Shown here: positions 12,816-20,927 of the stretch, piece by piece
Numbering within the stretch: the stretch's first letter is position 1
Layout: each line of letters begins with the position of its first letter
NCBI GenBank assembly: GCA_910588935.1
Contig: CAJUSM010000022.1
Span: 1-23,466 of the forward strand
DNA length: 23,466 nucleotides
Direction of reading: 5' to 3'
DNA from: an uncultured Oscillospiraceae bacterium
GTDB taxonomy: Bacteria > Bacillota > Clostridia > Oscillospirales > Acutalibacteraceae
Program-made: the position numbers and the translations under genes
The notes under the pieces: generated by a model
What the model saw: only the letters and a program-made list of their open reading frames with translations
The model's database searches: none
What the model was told of the DNA's origin: nothing

Positions 12816-14900
12816 ATGTCGAAATTAGTGATTGTGGAGTCGCCCTCTAAGGCGAAAACCATTCAAAAATACCTGGGGCAGGACTACAAGGTGGTGGCCT
12901 CTATGGGCCATGTGCGGGATTTGCCCAAGGCCCGGCTTTGCGTAGATGTAAAAGACAATTTTAAGCCAAAATATACCATTATTAAGGGCAAAGAACAGCT
13001 GGTAAAAGAGCTAAAGGCAGCGGCCGCCGATTCGGACGGCGTTTTGCTGGCCACAGACCCGGACCGGGAGGGCGAGGCCATTTCTTGGCATCTTGCCTAT
13101 ATTCTCAACCTGGAGGAACATGCCCCAGACCGGGTTACCTTTAACGAGATTACCAAAAACGGCGTGGCCGAGGGCATGGCCCACCCCAGAAGCATTGATA
13201 TGGACCTGGTAAACGCCCAGCAGGCCAGGCGGATTTTAGACCGGCTGGTGGGCTACACCCTAAGCCCCTTTTTGGTAAAAACCATTCGCAAGGGCCTTTC
13301 CGCGGGCCGGGTTCAGTCTGTGGCGGTGCGCATGGTGGTGGACCGGGAAGAGGAGATACGGGCCTTTGTGCCCAAAGAGTACTGGACCCTGGACGCCAAG
13401 CTTACCGCGCCCCCTTCCCGCTCGGTGTTCCAGGCCGCCTTTTATGGCGACCAAAACGGGGAAATCCAGATAGAGTCTGGAGAGCAGGCAGACAAGCTGC
13501 TGGCCCAGCTGGAGCAAGAGGAGTTTGTGGTAGGGCCGGTAAAAAAGGGCCGGCGCAGCCGGCAGCCCGCCCCGCCCTTTATTACCTCTACCCTTCAGCA
13601 AGAGGCCTCCCGGCGGCTGGGTTTCCAGGCCTACCGCACCATGCGGGCCGCCCAGGAGCTGTACGAGGGCGTGGACATTGAGGGCCAGGGCGCGGTGGGC
13701 CTGATTACCTACATGCGTACCGACTCCCTGCGTATTTCAGAAGACGCCATTCGGGACGCGGCCCAGTATATAGAGGGCCGCTGGGGGGAGAAATACCTGC
13801 CGCCAAAGCCCAGGCATTTTAAGTCCCGGGCCAATGCCCAGGACGGCCACGAGGCCATCCGGCCCTCTATTATCAGCCTTTCTCCCGAGCAGGTGAAAAC
13901 CTCCCTAACCCCAGACCAGTATAAGCTTTATAAGCTGATTTGGGAGCGCTTTCTCTCCAGCCAAATGGCCAACTGCGTGCTGAACACCACCCAGGCCAAC
14001 ATCCTTGCGGGCCAGTATGTTTTTAAGGCCAGCGGCTTTAACGTGAACTTTGACGGCTTTACCGTTTTGTATGAAGAGACCAAGGAGGAGGAGGAAAAGG
14101 CCGGCAAGGACCTGCCTCCCCTGGAGGAGGGCGCTAAGCTAAAGGTTCGGGATTTAAAGGGCAACCAGCACTTTACCCAGCCGCCCCCTCGGTTTACCGA
14201 GGCCTCCCTGATTAAAAGCCTGGAAGAAAACGGGATTGGCCGGCCCTCTACCTATGCCGCCACCATCTCTACCATTACCACCCGTGAGTATGTTACCCGA
14301 GAGGGAAAGGCCTTTCGGCCCACAGAGCTGGGTGAGGTGATCACCAAGCTGATGAAGGAGCAGTTCCCCAAAATTGTAAATGTGCGCTTTACGGCCCAGG
14401 TGGAAAACGACCTGGACGCGGTGCAGCGGGGAGAGGAAGAGTGGGTGGAAACCCTGCGGGAGTTTTACGACGATTTTGATAAAACCGTGCAGAAGGCCAA
14501 AAAGGCCATGGACGGGGTGAAAATCCACCTAAAAGAGGACGAAACCGACGAAATCTGCGACAAATGCGGCAGGCCCATGGTGGTAAAGCACGGGCGCTAC
14601 GGCAAATTTATTGCCTGCTCTGGGTATCCAGAGTGCCAGAATATTAAAAAGATTGTGAAAACCACAGGGGCGGACTGCCCCAAATGCGGGGGCAAGATTA
14701 TTGAGCGCAAGTCTAAAAAGGGCCGGGTGTTCTATGGCTGCGACCAGTACCCCCAGTGCGATTTTGTCTCTTGGGATCCCCCCAGCAAGGAAAAATGCCC
14801 GGTATGCGGCAAGGTGCTGCTCCAGAAAAAGACCAAGGATAAGCGGCTGTACTGCGTAACCGAGGGCTGCACCTTCCCGGGTAAGGTACCAGAGGAGTAA
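12816..14900 (+). CDS. topA: DNA topoisomerase I (type IA)
   Basis: A 694-residue enzyme that relaxes negative supercoils by transient single-strand cleavage. The TOPRIM domain has Glu8 (VESPSKAKT) and the metal-binding Asp81-x-Asp83-x-Glu85 (DPDREGEA). The nucleophile is Tyr299 in ITYMRTDSLRIS. Conserved blocks GLSAGRVQSVA and NGIGRPSTYA are present. The C-terminus carries three Cys-rich zinc modules starting at about residue 581 (CDKCG, CPKCG, CPVCG), each binding metal through CxxC pairs; the last has spacing ending CVTEGC. ATG at 12816 is chosen because the protein then begins exactly at MSKLVIVESPSKAKT; AAAGGG lies about 9 nt upstream. An open frame to 12576 is only intergenic hairpin sequence. 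trmFO follows after 18 nt, a pairing known from B. subtilis. Confidence 0.97.
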   Translation: MSKLVIVESPSKAKTIQKYLGQDYKVVASMGHVRDLPKARLCVDVKDNFKPKYTIIKGKEQLVKELKAAAADSDGVLLATDPDREGEAISWHLAYILNLEEHAPDRVTFNEITKNGVAEGMAHPRSIDMDLVNAQQARRILDRLVGYTLSPFLVKTIRKGLSAGRVQSVAVRMVVDREEEIRAFVPKEYWTLDAKLTAPPSRSVFQAAFYGDQNGEIQIESGEQADKLLAQLEQEEFVVGPVKKGRRSRQPAPPFITSTLQQEASRRLGFQAYRTMRAAQELYEGVDIEGQGAVGLITYMRTDSLRISEDAIRDAAQYIEGRWGEKYLPPKPRHFKSRANAQDGHEAIRPSIISLSPEQVKTSLTPDQYKLYKLIWERFLSSQMANCVLNTTQANILAGQYVFKASGFNVNFDGFTVLYEETKEEEEKAGKDLPPLEEGAKLKVRDLKGNQHFTQPPPRFTEASLIKSLEENGIGRPSTYAATISTITTREYVTREGKAFRPTELGEVITKLMKEQFPKIVNVRFTAQVENDLDAVQRGEEEWVETLREFYDDFDKTVQKAKKAMDGVKIHLKEDETDEICDKCGRPMVVKHGRYGKFIACSGYPECQNIKKIVKTTGADCPKCGGKIIERKSKKGRVFYGCDQYPQCDFVSWDPPSKEKCPVCGKVLLQKKTKDKRLYCVTEGCTFPGKVPEE

Positions 14901-14918
14901 GCCGGGGAGGAGGATGGC

Positions 14919-16223
14919 ATGGAAAAAGTAACTGTAGTAGGGGCAGGCCTGGCCGGCTGCGAGGCTGCCTGGCAATTGGCCAGGCAGGGGGCGGCGGTAG
15001 AGCTGGTAGAGATGAAGCCCCAAAAGTTTTCCCCTGCCCACAAAAGCCCTGGCTTTGCCGAGCTGGTCTGCTCCAACTCCTTAAAGGCCGCCAGAATAGA
15101 AAGCGCGGCAGGGCTTTTAAAGGAGGAAATGCGGCGCCTAGGCTCCCTGCTGGTGCCCATTGCCCAGCGGGCGGCAGTGCCCGCCGGGGGCGCTTTGGCA
15201 GTGGACCGGGAGGAATTTTCCCGGCTGGTAACAGAGGCCATAGAGGCAAACCCGCTGATTACCCTGCGCCGGGAGGAGCTCCTGGAGCTGCCGGAGGGCC
15301 CGGCAATCGTTGCCACCGGCCCCCTTACCGCCCCCGGCCTCTCCCAGGCCATACAGGCCCTTTGCGGGGGGGCGCTGAGCTTTTTCGACGCCGCGGCCCC
15401 TATTGTGACCAAGGAAAGCATTGACATGAACAAGTGCTTTGCCGCCTCCCGGTATGGCCGAGGAGAAGAGGATTACATCAACTGCCCAATGAACAAGGCA
15501 GAGTATGAGGCCTTTGCGCAGGCCCTGCTTCAGGCAGAGCGGGCGCCGGTTCACGGTTTTGACAGCAGGGGGCCCAAGGTGTACGAGGGCTGCATGCCCA
15601 TTGAGGTGCTGGCCAGCCGGGGCGGAGACGCCATTCGGTTTGGCCCTATGAAGCCGGTGGGCCTGGTGGACCCCCGCACCGGCCATAGGCCCTGGGCAGT
15701 GGTTCAGCTGCGCACAGAGAACCGGGAGAAAAGCCTGTACAATCTGGTGGGCTTTCAGACAAACCTAAAGTTTGGGGAGCAGCGCAGGGTGTTCACCATG
15801 ATTCCCGGCCTGGAGCGGGCAGAGTTTGCCCGGTATGGGGTAATGCACCGGAACACCTTCCTCAATTCCCCTCAGCTGCTGGCTGGGGACTTTTCTCTGC
15901 GGGACAGGCCCCGGCTCTTTTTCGCCGGGCAGATTACCGGGGTGGAGGGGTATATGGAGTCGGCCAGCTCGGGGATAATGGCCGGGGTGAATATGGCCCG
16001 GCGGCTGCAGGGAAAAAAGCCCCTGGTGCTGCCAGAGACCACCATGATTGGGGCGCTGAGCCGGTATGTGTCTGGCTATGAGGGAAAGGATTTTCAGCCC
16101 ATGGGGGCTAATTTTGGCATTTTGCCCCCCCTAGGGGAAAAAATAAGGGATAAGCGGGAAAGATACGCCGCTTTGGCGCGGCGCTCCCTAAAGGCGCTGG
16201 ATCAAGCGGCGGCGTTAGATTAA
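14919..16223 (+). CDS. trmFO: Methylenetetrahydrofolate--tRNA-(uracil-5-)-methyltransferase
   Basis: A 434-residue folate- and FAD-dependent enzyme that makes ribothymidine at position 54 of the tRNA T-loop. It begins with the FAD-binding Rossmann motif GAGLAGCEAAWQLA (residues 8-21). The two conserved catalytic cysteines are Cys51 (ELVCSNSLKA) and Cys225 (YEGCMPIEVLA). The flavin/folate segment FFAGQITGVEGYMESASSG is near residues 329-347. The ribosome site GGAGGAGG precedes ATG at 14919 by about 5 nt; an ATG at 14914 in another frame dies within six codons. It is co-transcribed with topA and is followed by about 195 nt of repeat-like spacer. Length is as in B. subtilis (435). Confidence 0.96.
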   Translation: MEKVTVVGAGLAGCEAAWQLARQGAAVELVEMKPQKFSPAHKSPGFAELVCSNSLKAARIESAAGLLKEEMRRLGSLLVPIAQRAAVPAGGALAVDREEFSRLVTEAIEANPLITLRREELLELPEGPAIVATGPLTAPGLSQAIQALCGGALSFFDAAAPIVTKESIDMNKCFAASRYGRGEEDYINCPMNKAEYEAFAQALLQAERAPVHGFDSRGPKVYEGCMPIEVLASRGGDAIRFGPMKPVGLVDPRTGHRPWAVVQLRTENREKSLYNLVGFQTNLKFGEQRRVFTMIPGLERAEFARYGVMHRNTFLNSPQLLAGDFSLRDRPRLFFAGQITGVEGYMESASSGIMAGVNMARRLQGKKPLVLPETTMIGALSRYVSGYEGKDFQPMGANFGILPPLGEKIRDKRERYAALARRSLKALDQAAALD

Positions 16224-16243
16224 GAAGAGCGGACCCTAATAAG

Positions 16244-16310
16244 GCAAAAAGTTTCGCCAATCTTTACAAAGGCTGCGGGGATCCTTAGGGGCAGAGTCCC
16301 TGCGCCGCCG
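16244..16310 (+). repeat. Intergenic repeat, copy A (plus orientation)
   Basis: Shares with the minus strand of 19150-19223 an ordered set of blocks: AAAAGTTTCG, then CTTT..CAAAGGCT.CGGGG, then GGGGC.G.G.CCCT. Copy A has the blocks at 16247-16256, 16262-16280 and 16288-16301. It lies between trmFO and plsX. The order and spacing make a common origin much likelier than chance, but the copies have diverged. Confidence 0.5.
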
Positions 16311-16325
16311 GAGGCCCGCTTATAC

Positions 16326-16350
16326 TAAAAAATTCGGGATGAAATCCCGA
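16326..16350 (-). terminator. Terminator-shaped hairpin facing leftward
   Basis: TCGGGAT (16334-16340) pairs perfectly with ATCCCGA (16344-16350) around a 3-nt loop. Read on the minus strand, the stem is followed by ATTTTTT (16333-16327), the form of an intrinsic terminator; read on the plus strand it has none. No minus-strand gene lies nearby, so it might stop antisense transcription or be a relic. Confidence 0.45.
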
Positions 16351-16418
16351 TCCCCCAAAAATCTGCCCCCAGCCCCCTGGCAACGAAAATCAACACAAGA
16401 AAAACAAAGGAGAACCCT

Positions 16419-17441
16419 ATGCGTATTATAGTAGACGGCTTTGGCGGCGACAACGCCCCCAAGGAAATCCTCCTGGGCTGCGCCCAGGCCATGGAGGAGC
16501 TGGGGGTAGAAATCGCCCTGGTAGGCCAAAAGGAAAAGCTGGAGGCCTGCGCGGCGGAAAACGGCCTGGCCGGCCAGCTGAGCAAAATGGAGATTATCCC
16601 CTGCCAGGACGTGCTGACCATGGAGGACGAGCCTGGCAGCATCTTAAAGGAAAAATCGGAGAGCAGCATGGCTGTGGGCCTGCGGGCCCTGGCCCAGGGC
16701 CAGGGAGACGCCTTTGCCAGCGCCGGGAACAGCGGCGCCCTTACCGTGGGGGCCACCATGATTGTAAAGCGGATGAAAGGGGTGCGCCGGGTGGCCTTTG
16801 CCCCGGTGCTGCCCCATGTAAAGGGCTTTTTTATGATTAGCGACGCAGGGGCCAGCGTAGAGTGCCGGCCGGAAATGCTGGTGCAGTTTGGGCTGATGGG
16901 CTCTGTGTATATGGAAAAGGTGATGGGGGTGAAAAGCCCCAGGGTGGGCCTGGTGAATGTGGGTACCGAGGCCCATAAGGGAGACGAGCTCCGGCAGAAA
17001 ACCTACCAGCTGCTCTCTGGCTGCGGGGAGATTAACTTTGTGGGCAATGTGGAGCCCCGGGACATTCCCTACGGGGGCTGCGATGTGGCGGTGGCCGACG
17101 GCTTTGCCGGCAATATTGTGCTAAAGCTCTACGAGGGCACTGCCCTGGCTATTATGGGCATGGTAAAGGATGTGTTTCAAAAGAGCTTGAAAAACAAGCT
17201 GGCTGCCGCCATGATCTACTCGGACCTTCAGGGCCTGAAAAAGACCATGGACTACAATACCTACGGGGGGGCCCCCATTATTGGCGCGGCCAAGCCGGTG
17301 TTTAAAATGCATGGCAACGCCAAGGCCCCGGCAGTGAAAAACGCCCTGGGCCTGGTGCGCGGCTGCACAGAATCTGGGTATATAGACCAAATTGCCCGGG
17401 CCCTGGCCGGAATGGCGGGGGAGAGAGGAGCCAGGGAATGA
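16419..17441 (+). CDS. plsX: Phosphate acyltransferase PlsX
   Basis: A 340-residue soluble enzyme that converts acyl-ACP and phosphate to acyl-phosphate, the acyl donor for PlsY in phospholipid synthesis. The N-terminus RIIVDGFGGDNAPKEIL is the PlsX signature (usually DAMGGD; here GFGGD). GNSGAL (about 107-112), VGTEAHKGD and VADGFAGNIVLKLYEG (about 224-239) are also family blocks. AAAGGAG sits 6 nt before ATG. It overlaps rnc by 4 nt (ATGA), so the two are coupled. In many Firmicutes acpP or other fab genes lie between plsX and rnc; none is here, and no fapR precedes it. Confidence 0.95.
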   Translation: MRIIVDGFGGDNAPKEILLGCAQAMEELGVEIALVGQKEKLEACAAENGLAGQLSKMEIIPCQDVLTMEDEPGSILKEKSESSMAVGLRALAQGQGDAFASAGNSGALTVGATMIVKRMKGVRRVAFAPVLPHVKGFFMISDAGASVECRPEMLVQFGLMGSVYMEKVMGVKSPRVGLVNVGTEAHKGDELRQKTYQLLSGCGEINFVGNVEPRDIPYGGCDVAVADGFAGNIVLKLYEGTALAIMGMVKDVFQKSLKNKLAAAMIYSDLQGLKKTMDYNTYGGAPIIGAAKPVFKMHGNAKAPAVKNALGLVRGCTESGYIDQIARALAGMAGERGARE

Positions 17442-18118
17442 GACCAATAGAGGAGTATGAAAAGCGCATTGGGTACGAGTTTCAGGATAAAACCCTGCTG
17501 GAGACAGCCGTAACCCATTCCTCTTACGCCAACGAGCATAAGCGGCCCAGCTATGAGCGCCTGGAGTTTTTGGGGGATTCTGTGTTGGGCTTTGTTACAG
17601 CCGAGTACCTTTTTGCCCATTTTTCCGACCTGCCCGAGGGCCAGCTTACCAAAACCCGGGCAGCCCTGGTGTGCGAAAAATCGCTGTGCGGCTTTTCACA
17701 GCGGCTGGAGGCAGGCAGCTTTTTGCGGCTGAGCCATGGGGAAATCCGCTCTGGGGGCAGGGAGCGGGCCAGTATTCTGGCAGATGTGTTCGAGTCTACC
17801 ACCGCTGCCATCTACTTGGACAGCGGGGACCTGGAAAAAGCCAGGGCCTTTGTGCTGCGGTTTATTGCCCCCGCCGCCAGTACCCGGGGGGCCAAGGCTT
17901 TTAAAGACTACAAAACCACCTTGCAGGAGATTATACAGCAGCACCCAGGGGAAAGGCTGGAGTATGTGCTTACCGGAGAGAGCGGCCCAGACCACCGAAA
18001 GCACTTTACCGTAGAGGTCCACCTAAACAGCAATGTGGTGGGCAAGGGCGGGGGAAGAAGCAAAAAAGAGGCCGAGCAGCAGGCTGCCCGAGAGGCCCTG
18101 GAGCTGATGGGATATTGA
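17438..18118 (+). CDS. rnc: Ribonuclease III
   Basis: A 226-residue double-strand-specific endoribonuclease for rRNA precursor and mRNA processing. The signature ERLEFLGDSVLG spans residues 40-51 with catalytic Glu43 and Asp47. The second metal site is in ILADVFESTTAAIYLD (Asp116, Glu119). The C-terminal double-stranded RNA-binding domain covers about 155-224 and ends with the GGGRSKKEAEQQAAREAL helix. The start ATG overlaps the plsX stop by 4 nt, and its own stop overlaps the TTG start of the next gene, so three genes are tightly coupled. Position just upstream of a radical SAM gene and smc is typical of Clostridia. Confidence 0.96.
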   Translation: MRPIEEYEKRIGYEFQDKTLLETAVTHSSYANEHKRPSYERLEFLGDSVLGFVTAEYLFAHFSDLPEGQLTKTRAALVCEKSLCGFSQRLEAGSFLRLSHGEIRSGGRERASILADVFESTTAAIYLDSGDLEKARAFVLRFIAPAASTRGAKAFKDYKTTLQEIIQQHPGERLEYVLTGESGPDHRKHFTVEVHLNSNVVGKGGGRSKKEAEQQAAREALELMGY

Positions 18119-19104
18119 GCCACGGGAATATAGCCATTTTTGTGCCCCACCTGGGCTGCCCCCAGCAATGCAGCTTTTGCGACCAAAGGGCAATCTCTGG
18201 CCAGGCCAGCCTGCCCACGGCGGAGGATGTGGCCCGGGCAGCGGAGATTGGGGCAAAAAGCAGGGGCTTTGACCCGGCAAATACAGAGATCGCCTTTTTT
18301 GGGGGCAGCTTTACCGCAATTCCTGCCAACTACATGCTTTCGCTGCTAAGGGCTGGCCAGGCGGCCGTGGAGCGCTTTGGCCTAAAAGGCATACGCTGCT
18401 CTACCCGGCCAGACGCCATTGACCCGGACATCATCGCCCGGCTGAAAGACTATGGGGTAACTGCGGTGGAGCTGGGGGCCCAGTCTATGGATGACGGGGT
18501 TCTGGAGGCAAACCACCGGGGCCATACCGCCAGGCATACCCAGGCGGCGGCGGAGCTTATTGGAAAAGCGGGAATCGAGCTGGGGCTGCAGATGATGACA
18601 GGCCTGTATACAGACAATAACAGCAAGGCCCTGGCTACCGGGGAAAAGCTGATTGCCCTAAGGCCGGCTACAGTACGGGTTTATCCCGCCATTCTTCTGC
18701 CTGGCACAACCCTGGCCCGGCTTTGGCGCCAGGGAAGGTACAGCCCCCAAACCCTGGAGGAGGCGGTGGAGCTTTGCGCCCAGCTGCTGGACCGGTTCCA
18801 GCAGGCGGGGGTTCGGGTCATCCGCATGGGCCTCCACGCTGGGCCAGGGCTGGAGGCCCGGCTGGCGGGGCCCTATCACCCGGCCTTCCGGCAGCTGGTG
18901 GAAAGCCGGCTTTTTTTGGCAAAGCTCTGCAAGGCCCTGCCAGGGCCGGGAAAGTTTACAGTGGGGGTAAACCCCCGGGATATTTCCACTGCTTTGGGCC
19001 AGGGCCGAGAAAACCTTCCCTGGCTGGAGGCCAGGGGCTTCACGGTGCGTTTTTGCCAGAACCAAGCTGTGCCAAGAGGGGGATTTTTCCTGGAATCCCA
19101 ATAA
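18115..19104 (+). CDS. Elp3-like radical SAM protein
   Basis: A 329-residue member of the radical S-adenosylmethionine superfamily related to the radical SAM half of Elp3 but lacking its acetyltransferase domain. The [4Fe-4S] cluster motif is Cys15-x3-Cys19-x2-Cys22 (GCPQQCSFC) and the SAM-binding GGSFTAIP follows near residues 63-70. VELGAQSMDD and LGLQMMTGLYTD match the Elp3-like barrel. The start is TTG at 18115, overlapping the rnc stop; it yields the usual opening NIxIFVPHLGCP and no ATG is available. GGAG lies about 11 nt upstream. Such genes sit between rnc and smc in many Clostridia, but their substrate is unknown to me; a tRNA-modification role is a guess from Elp3. Confidence 0.85.
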   Translation: MSHGNIAIFVPHLGCPQQCSFCDQRAISGQASLPTAEDVARAAEIGAKSRGFDPANTEIAFFGGSFTAIPANYMLSLLRAGQAAVERFGLKGIRCSTRPDAIDPDIIARLKDYGVTAVELGAQSMDDGVLEANHRGHTARHTQAAAELIGKAGIELGLQMMTGLYTDNNSKALATGEKLIALRPATVRVYPAILLPGTTLARLWRQGRYSPQTLEEAVELCAQLLDRFQQAGVRVIRMGLHAGPGLEARLAGPYHPAFRQLVESRLFLAKLCKALPGPGKFTVGVNPRDISTALGQGRENLPWLEARGFTVRFCQNQAVPRGGFFLESQ

Positions 19105-19149
19105 AAAGGGGCCTCTTCTCTGAAGAAACCCTTTTTGCGGCAAAGCGAT

Positions 19150-19223
19150 AGGGCGCCGCCCCACACCCCGAAGCCTTTGAGAAAGGTAAGACTTCGCGAA
19201 GCGAAGTCTACGAAACTTTTCCC
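19150..19223 (-). repeat. Intergenic repeat, copy B (minus orientation) with inner hairpin
   Basis: Read on the minus strand it repeats the blocks of copy A: AAAAGTTTCG (19220-19211), CTTTCTCAAAGGCTTCGGGG (19185-19166) and GGGGCGGCGCCCT. Between the first two blocks copy B has an extra perfect 9-bp inverted repeat with a GAA loop, AGACTTCGC (19189-19197) and GCGAAGTCT (19201-19209), absent from copy A. No clear U-tract follows on the plus strand. It sits 3' of the radical SAM gene and may also act as its transcript end. Confidence 0.5.
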
Positions 19224-19311
19224 ATTTTCTCACGGCATCTGAGACCCGCGGTTTTTCTTCTCTAGTTTACCTTTATCTCCTCGGTTGCACACTCCCCGGC
19301 TGCCTTCGGCC

Positions 19312-19340
19312 TTGCAAAAAGCCGCTGTTTCTAGTATGAT
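19312..19340 (+). promoter_or_regulatory. Promoter of the kinase-GNAT-smc segment
   Basis: TTGCAA (19312-19317, four of six to TTGACA), 17 bp, TATGAT (19335-19340, five of six to TATAAT), 27 bp before the kinase start codon. It would give the kinase, the tandem GNAT and smc their own transcription separate from plsX-rnc. Confidence 0.6.
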
Positions 19341-19367
19341 GAATAAAAACATACCGGAGGCCCTTTC

Positions 19368-19853
19368 ATGCAAAAACTAATCATTCTCAGCGGTTCTCCC
19401 TGTGTGGGCAAAAGCGCCGCCGCGGAGCTTTTATACCAGGCCTACCAGAACTCCGCCTACCTGGACGGGGACTGGTGCTGGTGCGTGAACCCCTTTTCTG
19501 TGGAGGACCCCCGCCTAAGGGAAGGGGACAAGGCCATGTCCGCTGTGCTCTCCAACTACCTGGGGCTGGGCTTTGACTATGTGGTGTTCTCCTCTGTGGT
19601 GGCCATGTACGAGAATCTGCGCCAGGGAATTTTGGCGGGGATTGGGGCAAAGGATTACCAGGTGATGGGCTTTACCTTAACCTGTACAGAGGAGACCCTG
19701 CGCCAGCGCCACAAACATCGGGGCGATGAGAATGAATGCTCCTTTGAGTGGCTCCGCCTGCCCCATTACCCTGGGGACCATGTTATCCATACCGACAACA
19801 AAACGCCCCGGCAGGTGATGGAGGAAATAAAGGCGGTGATCGATTCCAATTGA
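19368..19853 (+). CDS. Small P-loop kinase-like NTPase (AAA_33/shikimate-kinase fold)
   Basis: A 161-residue nucleotide-binding protein. The Walker A motif GSPCVGKS lies at residues 9-16 (Lys15), followed by a helix and the acidic LDGDWCW (about 37-43), where substrate-binding Asp sits in small-molecule kinases of this fold. A lid-like TEETLRQRHKHRGDE near 112-126 carries the arginines expected to clamp ATP phosphates. The C-terminus HTDNKTPRQVMEEIKAVI is typical of these kinases. GGAGG lies 7 nt before ATG and a promoter stands upstream. Substrate unknown; it could be a metabolite or antibiotic kinase. It is followed by an acetyltransferase gene, about 110 nt on. Confidence 0.78.
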   Translation: MQKLIILSGSPCVGKSAAAELLYQAYQNSAYLDGDWCWCVNPFSVEDPRLREGDKAMSAVLSNYLGLGFDYVVFSSVVAMYENLRQGILAGIGAKDYQVMGFTLTCTEETLRQRHKHRGDENECSFEWLRLPHYPGDHVIHTDNKTPRQVMEEIKAVIDSN

Positions 19854-19879
19854 GAAAGGAATGAGCCTGTGGCGGGGCC

Positions 19880-19963
19880 ATGCGCTTTCATGCTCCGGCG
19901 GAAAAGGACTGGCGCTGTCTGCACCGGCTGATGGCGCTTTGGCAACAGGCAAGGGAGGAATAA
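19880..19963 (+). CDS. Possible 27-codon ORF coupled to the GNAT gene
   Basis: ATG at 19880 opens a 27-codon frame beginning MRFHAPAEKDWRCLHR, with GC-rich codons like real genes here. Its last codons (AGG GAG GAA TAA) form the ribosome site of the tandem GNAT gene, whose ATG is 2 nt after the stop. No good ribosome site of its own is seen. It may be a coupling ORF, a gene remnant or chance. Confidence 0.2.
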   Translation: MRFHAPAEKDWRCLHRLMALWQQAREE

Positions 19964-19965
19964 AA

Positions 19966-20916
19966 ATGGAGCTCTACACACAAAACCTGGTGCTGCGGAC
20001 CGCGGCTCCAGAGAACATAGAGGAAGTGGCCAGAGTTTGGGATCCCCAGGGGCTCATTCCCCTGGAAAAGGCCCAGAGCCAAATTGCGAAAATGGCGGAA
20101 AATCATGGAAAAAACCGTCCCGGCCGCATCGTTCACCTTTGCCTGGCTGTAGCGGAGCGGGAGCGCCCGCAAACCTTTGTGGGCTGGTGCGGCCTAGACG
20201 GCGCCTCTGGGGACCAGCTGCAGCTTTTTTACTCCATTGTGCCAGAGCGCCAGGGTCGGGGCTATGCCACCCAGGCGGCCAGGGCTGTGCTGGAGTACGC
20301 TTTTCAAAAGGCTGGGGTCCCCTTTGTAAACGGAGGCTGCCACAAAGAGAACCTGGCCTCTTACCGGGTAATGGAAAAAATAGGAATGCGTCCGGTTGGC
20401 TTGGGGGAAGATGGGAACCCTTTGTTTTTCCTTTCTCAGGAAGAAGCTTTGGCCTGTTTTGCCGGCGAGCCAATGATTGGAAGGAGCACTTTGGCAGACT
20501 GCCCGGCCATCTACCGGCTGATTTGCGGCTTGGAGGGAGAGGAGTTCCCTTACAGGCAGTTTGAGGAGGTGTTCCGCCGCCAGCAGGAATCCGGGGGGTA
20601 TATATGCCTGGTTGCCCGGTGGGAAGGGCGGGTGGCAGGGGTGCTGAACCTGCGGATAGAAGGGCAGCTTCACCACTGCGGCAGCGTGGCCGAAATTATG
20701 GAGCTGGCGGTAGATCCCGCCTGCCGGGGCAAAGGAATTGGCGGCGCCCTGCTGGCCAAGGCCTGGGCAGAGGCCAAACAGAGGGAATGCCTGGTGCTGG
20801 AGGTGGCCAGCGCCGGGCATCGGGACCGGGCCCACGGCTTTTATTTGCGGCACGGCCTAGAGCAGACCCACAAAAAGTTTTCTGTGCCTTTGGCCCAGAA
20901 ATTGAAAGTGAAATAG
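19966..20916 (+). CDS. Tandem GNAT-domain N-acetyltransferase
   Basis: A 316-residue protein with two GNAT acetyltransferase domains in series. The first (about 1-160) has the acetyl-CoA pyrophosphate loop motif PERQGRGYATQAARAVLEYAF at 93-113 and the ENLASYRVMEKIGM helix typical of ribosomal-protein/RimJ-like GNATs. The second (about 170-316) has VDPACRGKGIGGALLAKAW at 249-267 and the closing HGFYLRHGLE. Each keeps an R/QxxGxG/A loop, so both could bind acetyl-CoA. ATG at 19966 has GGGAGG 7 nt upstream; the upstream extension to 19861 has no GNAT-like sequence. It ends 11 nt before smc, so smc probably shares its transcript. Substrate unknown. Confidence 0.85.
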   Translation: MELYTQNLVLRTAAPENIEEVARVWDPQGLIPLEKAQSQIAKMAENHGKNRPGRIVHLCLAVAERERPQTFVGWCGLDGASGDQLQLFYSIVPERQGRGYATQAARAVLEYAFQKAGVPFVNGGCHKENLASYRVMEKIGMRPVGLGEDGNPLFFLSQEEALACFAGEPMIGRSTLADCPAIYRLICGLEGEEFPYRQFEEVFRRQQESGGYICLVARWEGRVAGVLNLRIEGQLHHCGSVAEIMELAVDPACRGKGIGGALLAKAWAEAKQRECLVLEVASAGHRDRAHGFYLRHGLEQTHKKFSVPLAQKLKVK

Positions 20917-20927
20917 GAGTTGACCCA

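Noticed and set aside
19861..19965. Extended N-terminus of the tandem GNAT protein from ATG 19861
   Set aside because: The extra 35 residues are Gly/Ala/Ser-rich with no GNAT similarity, while ATG 19966 has an ideal ribosome site.
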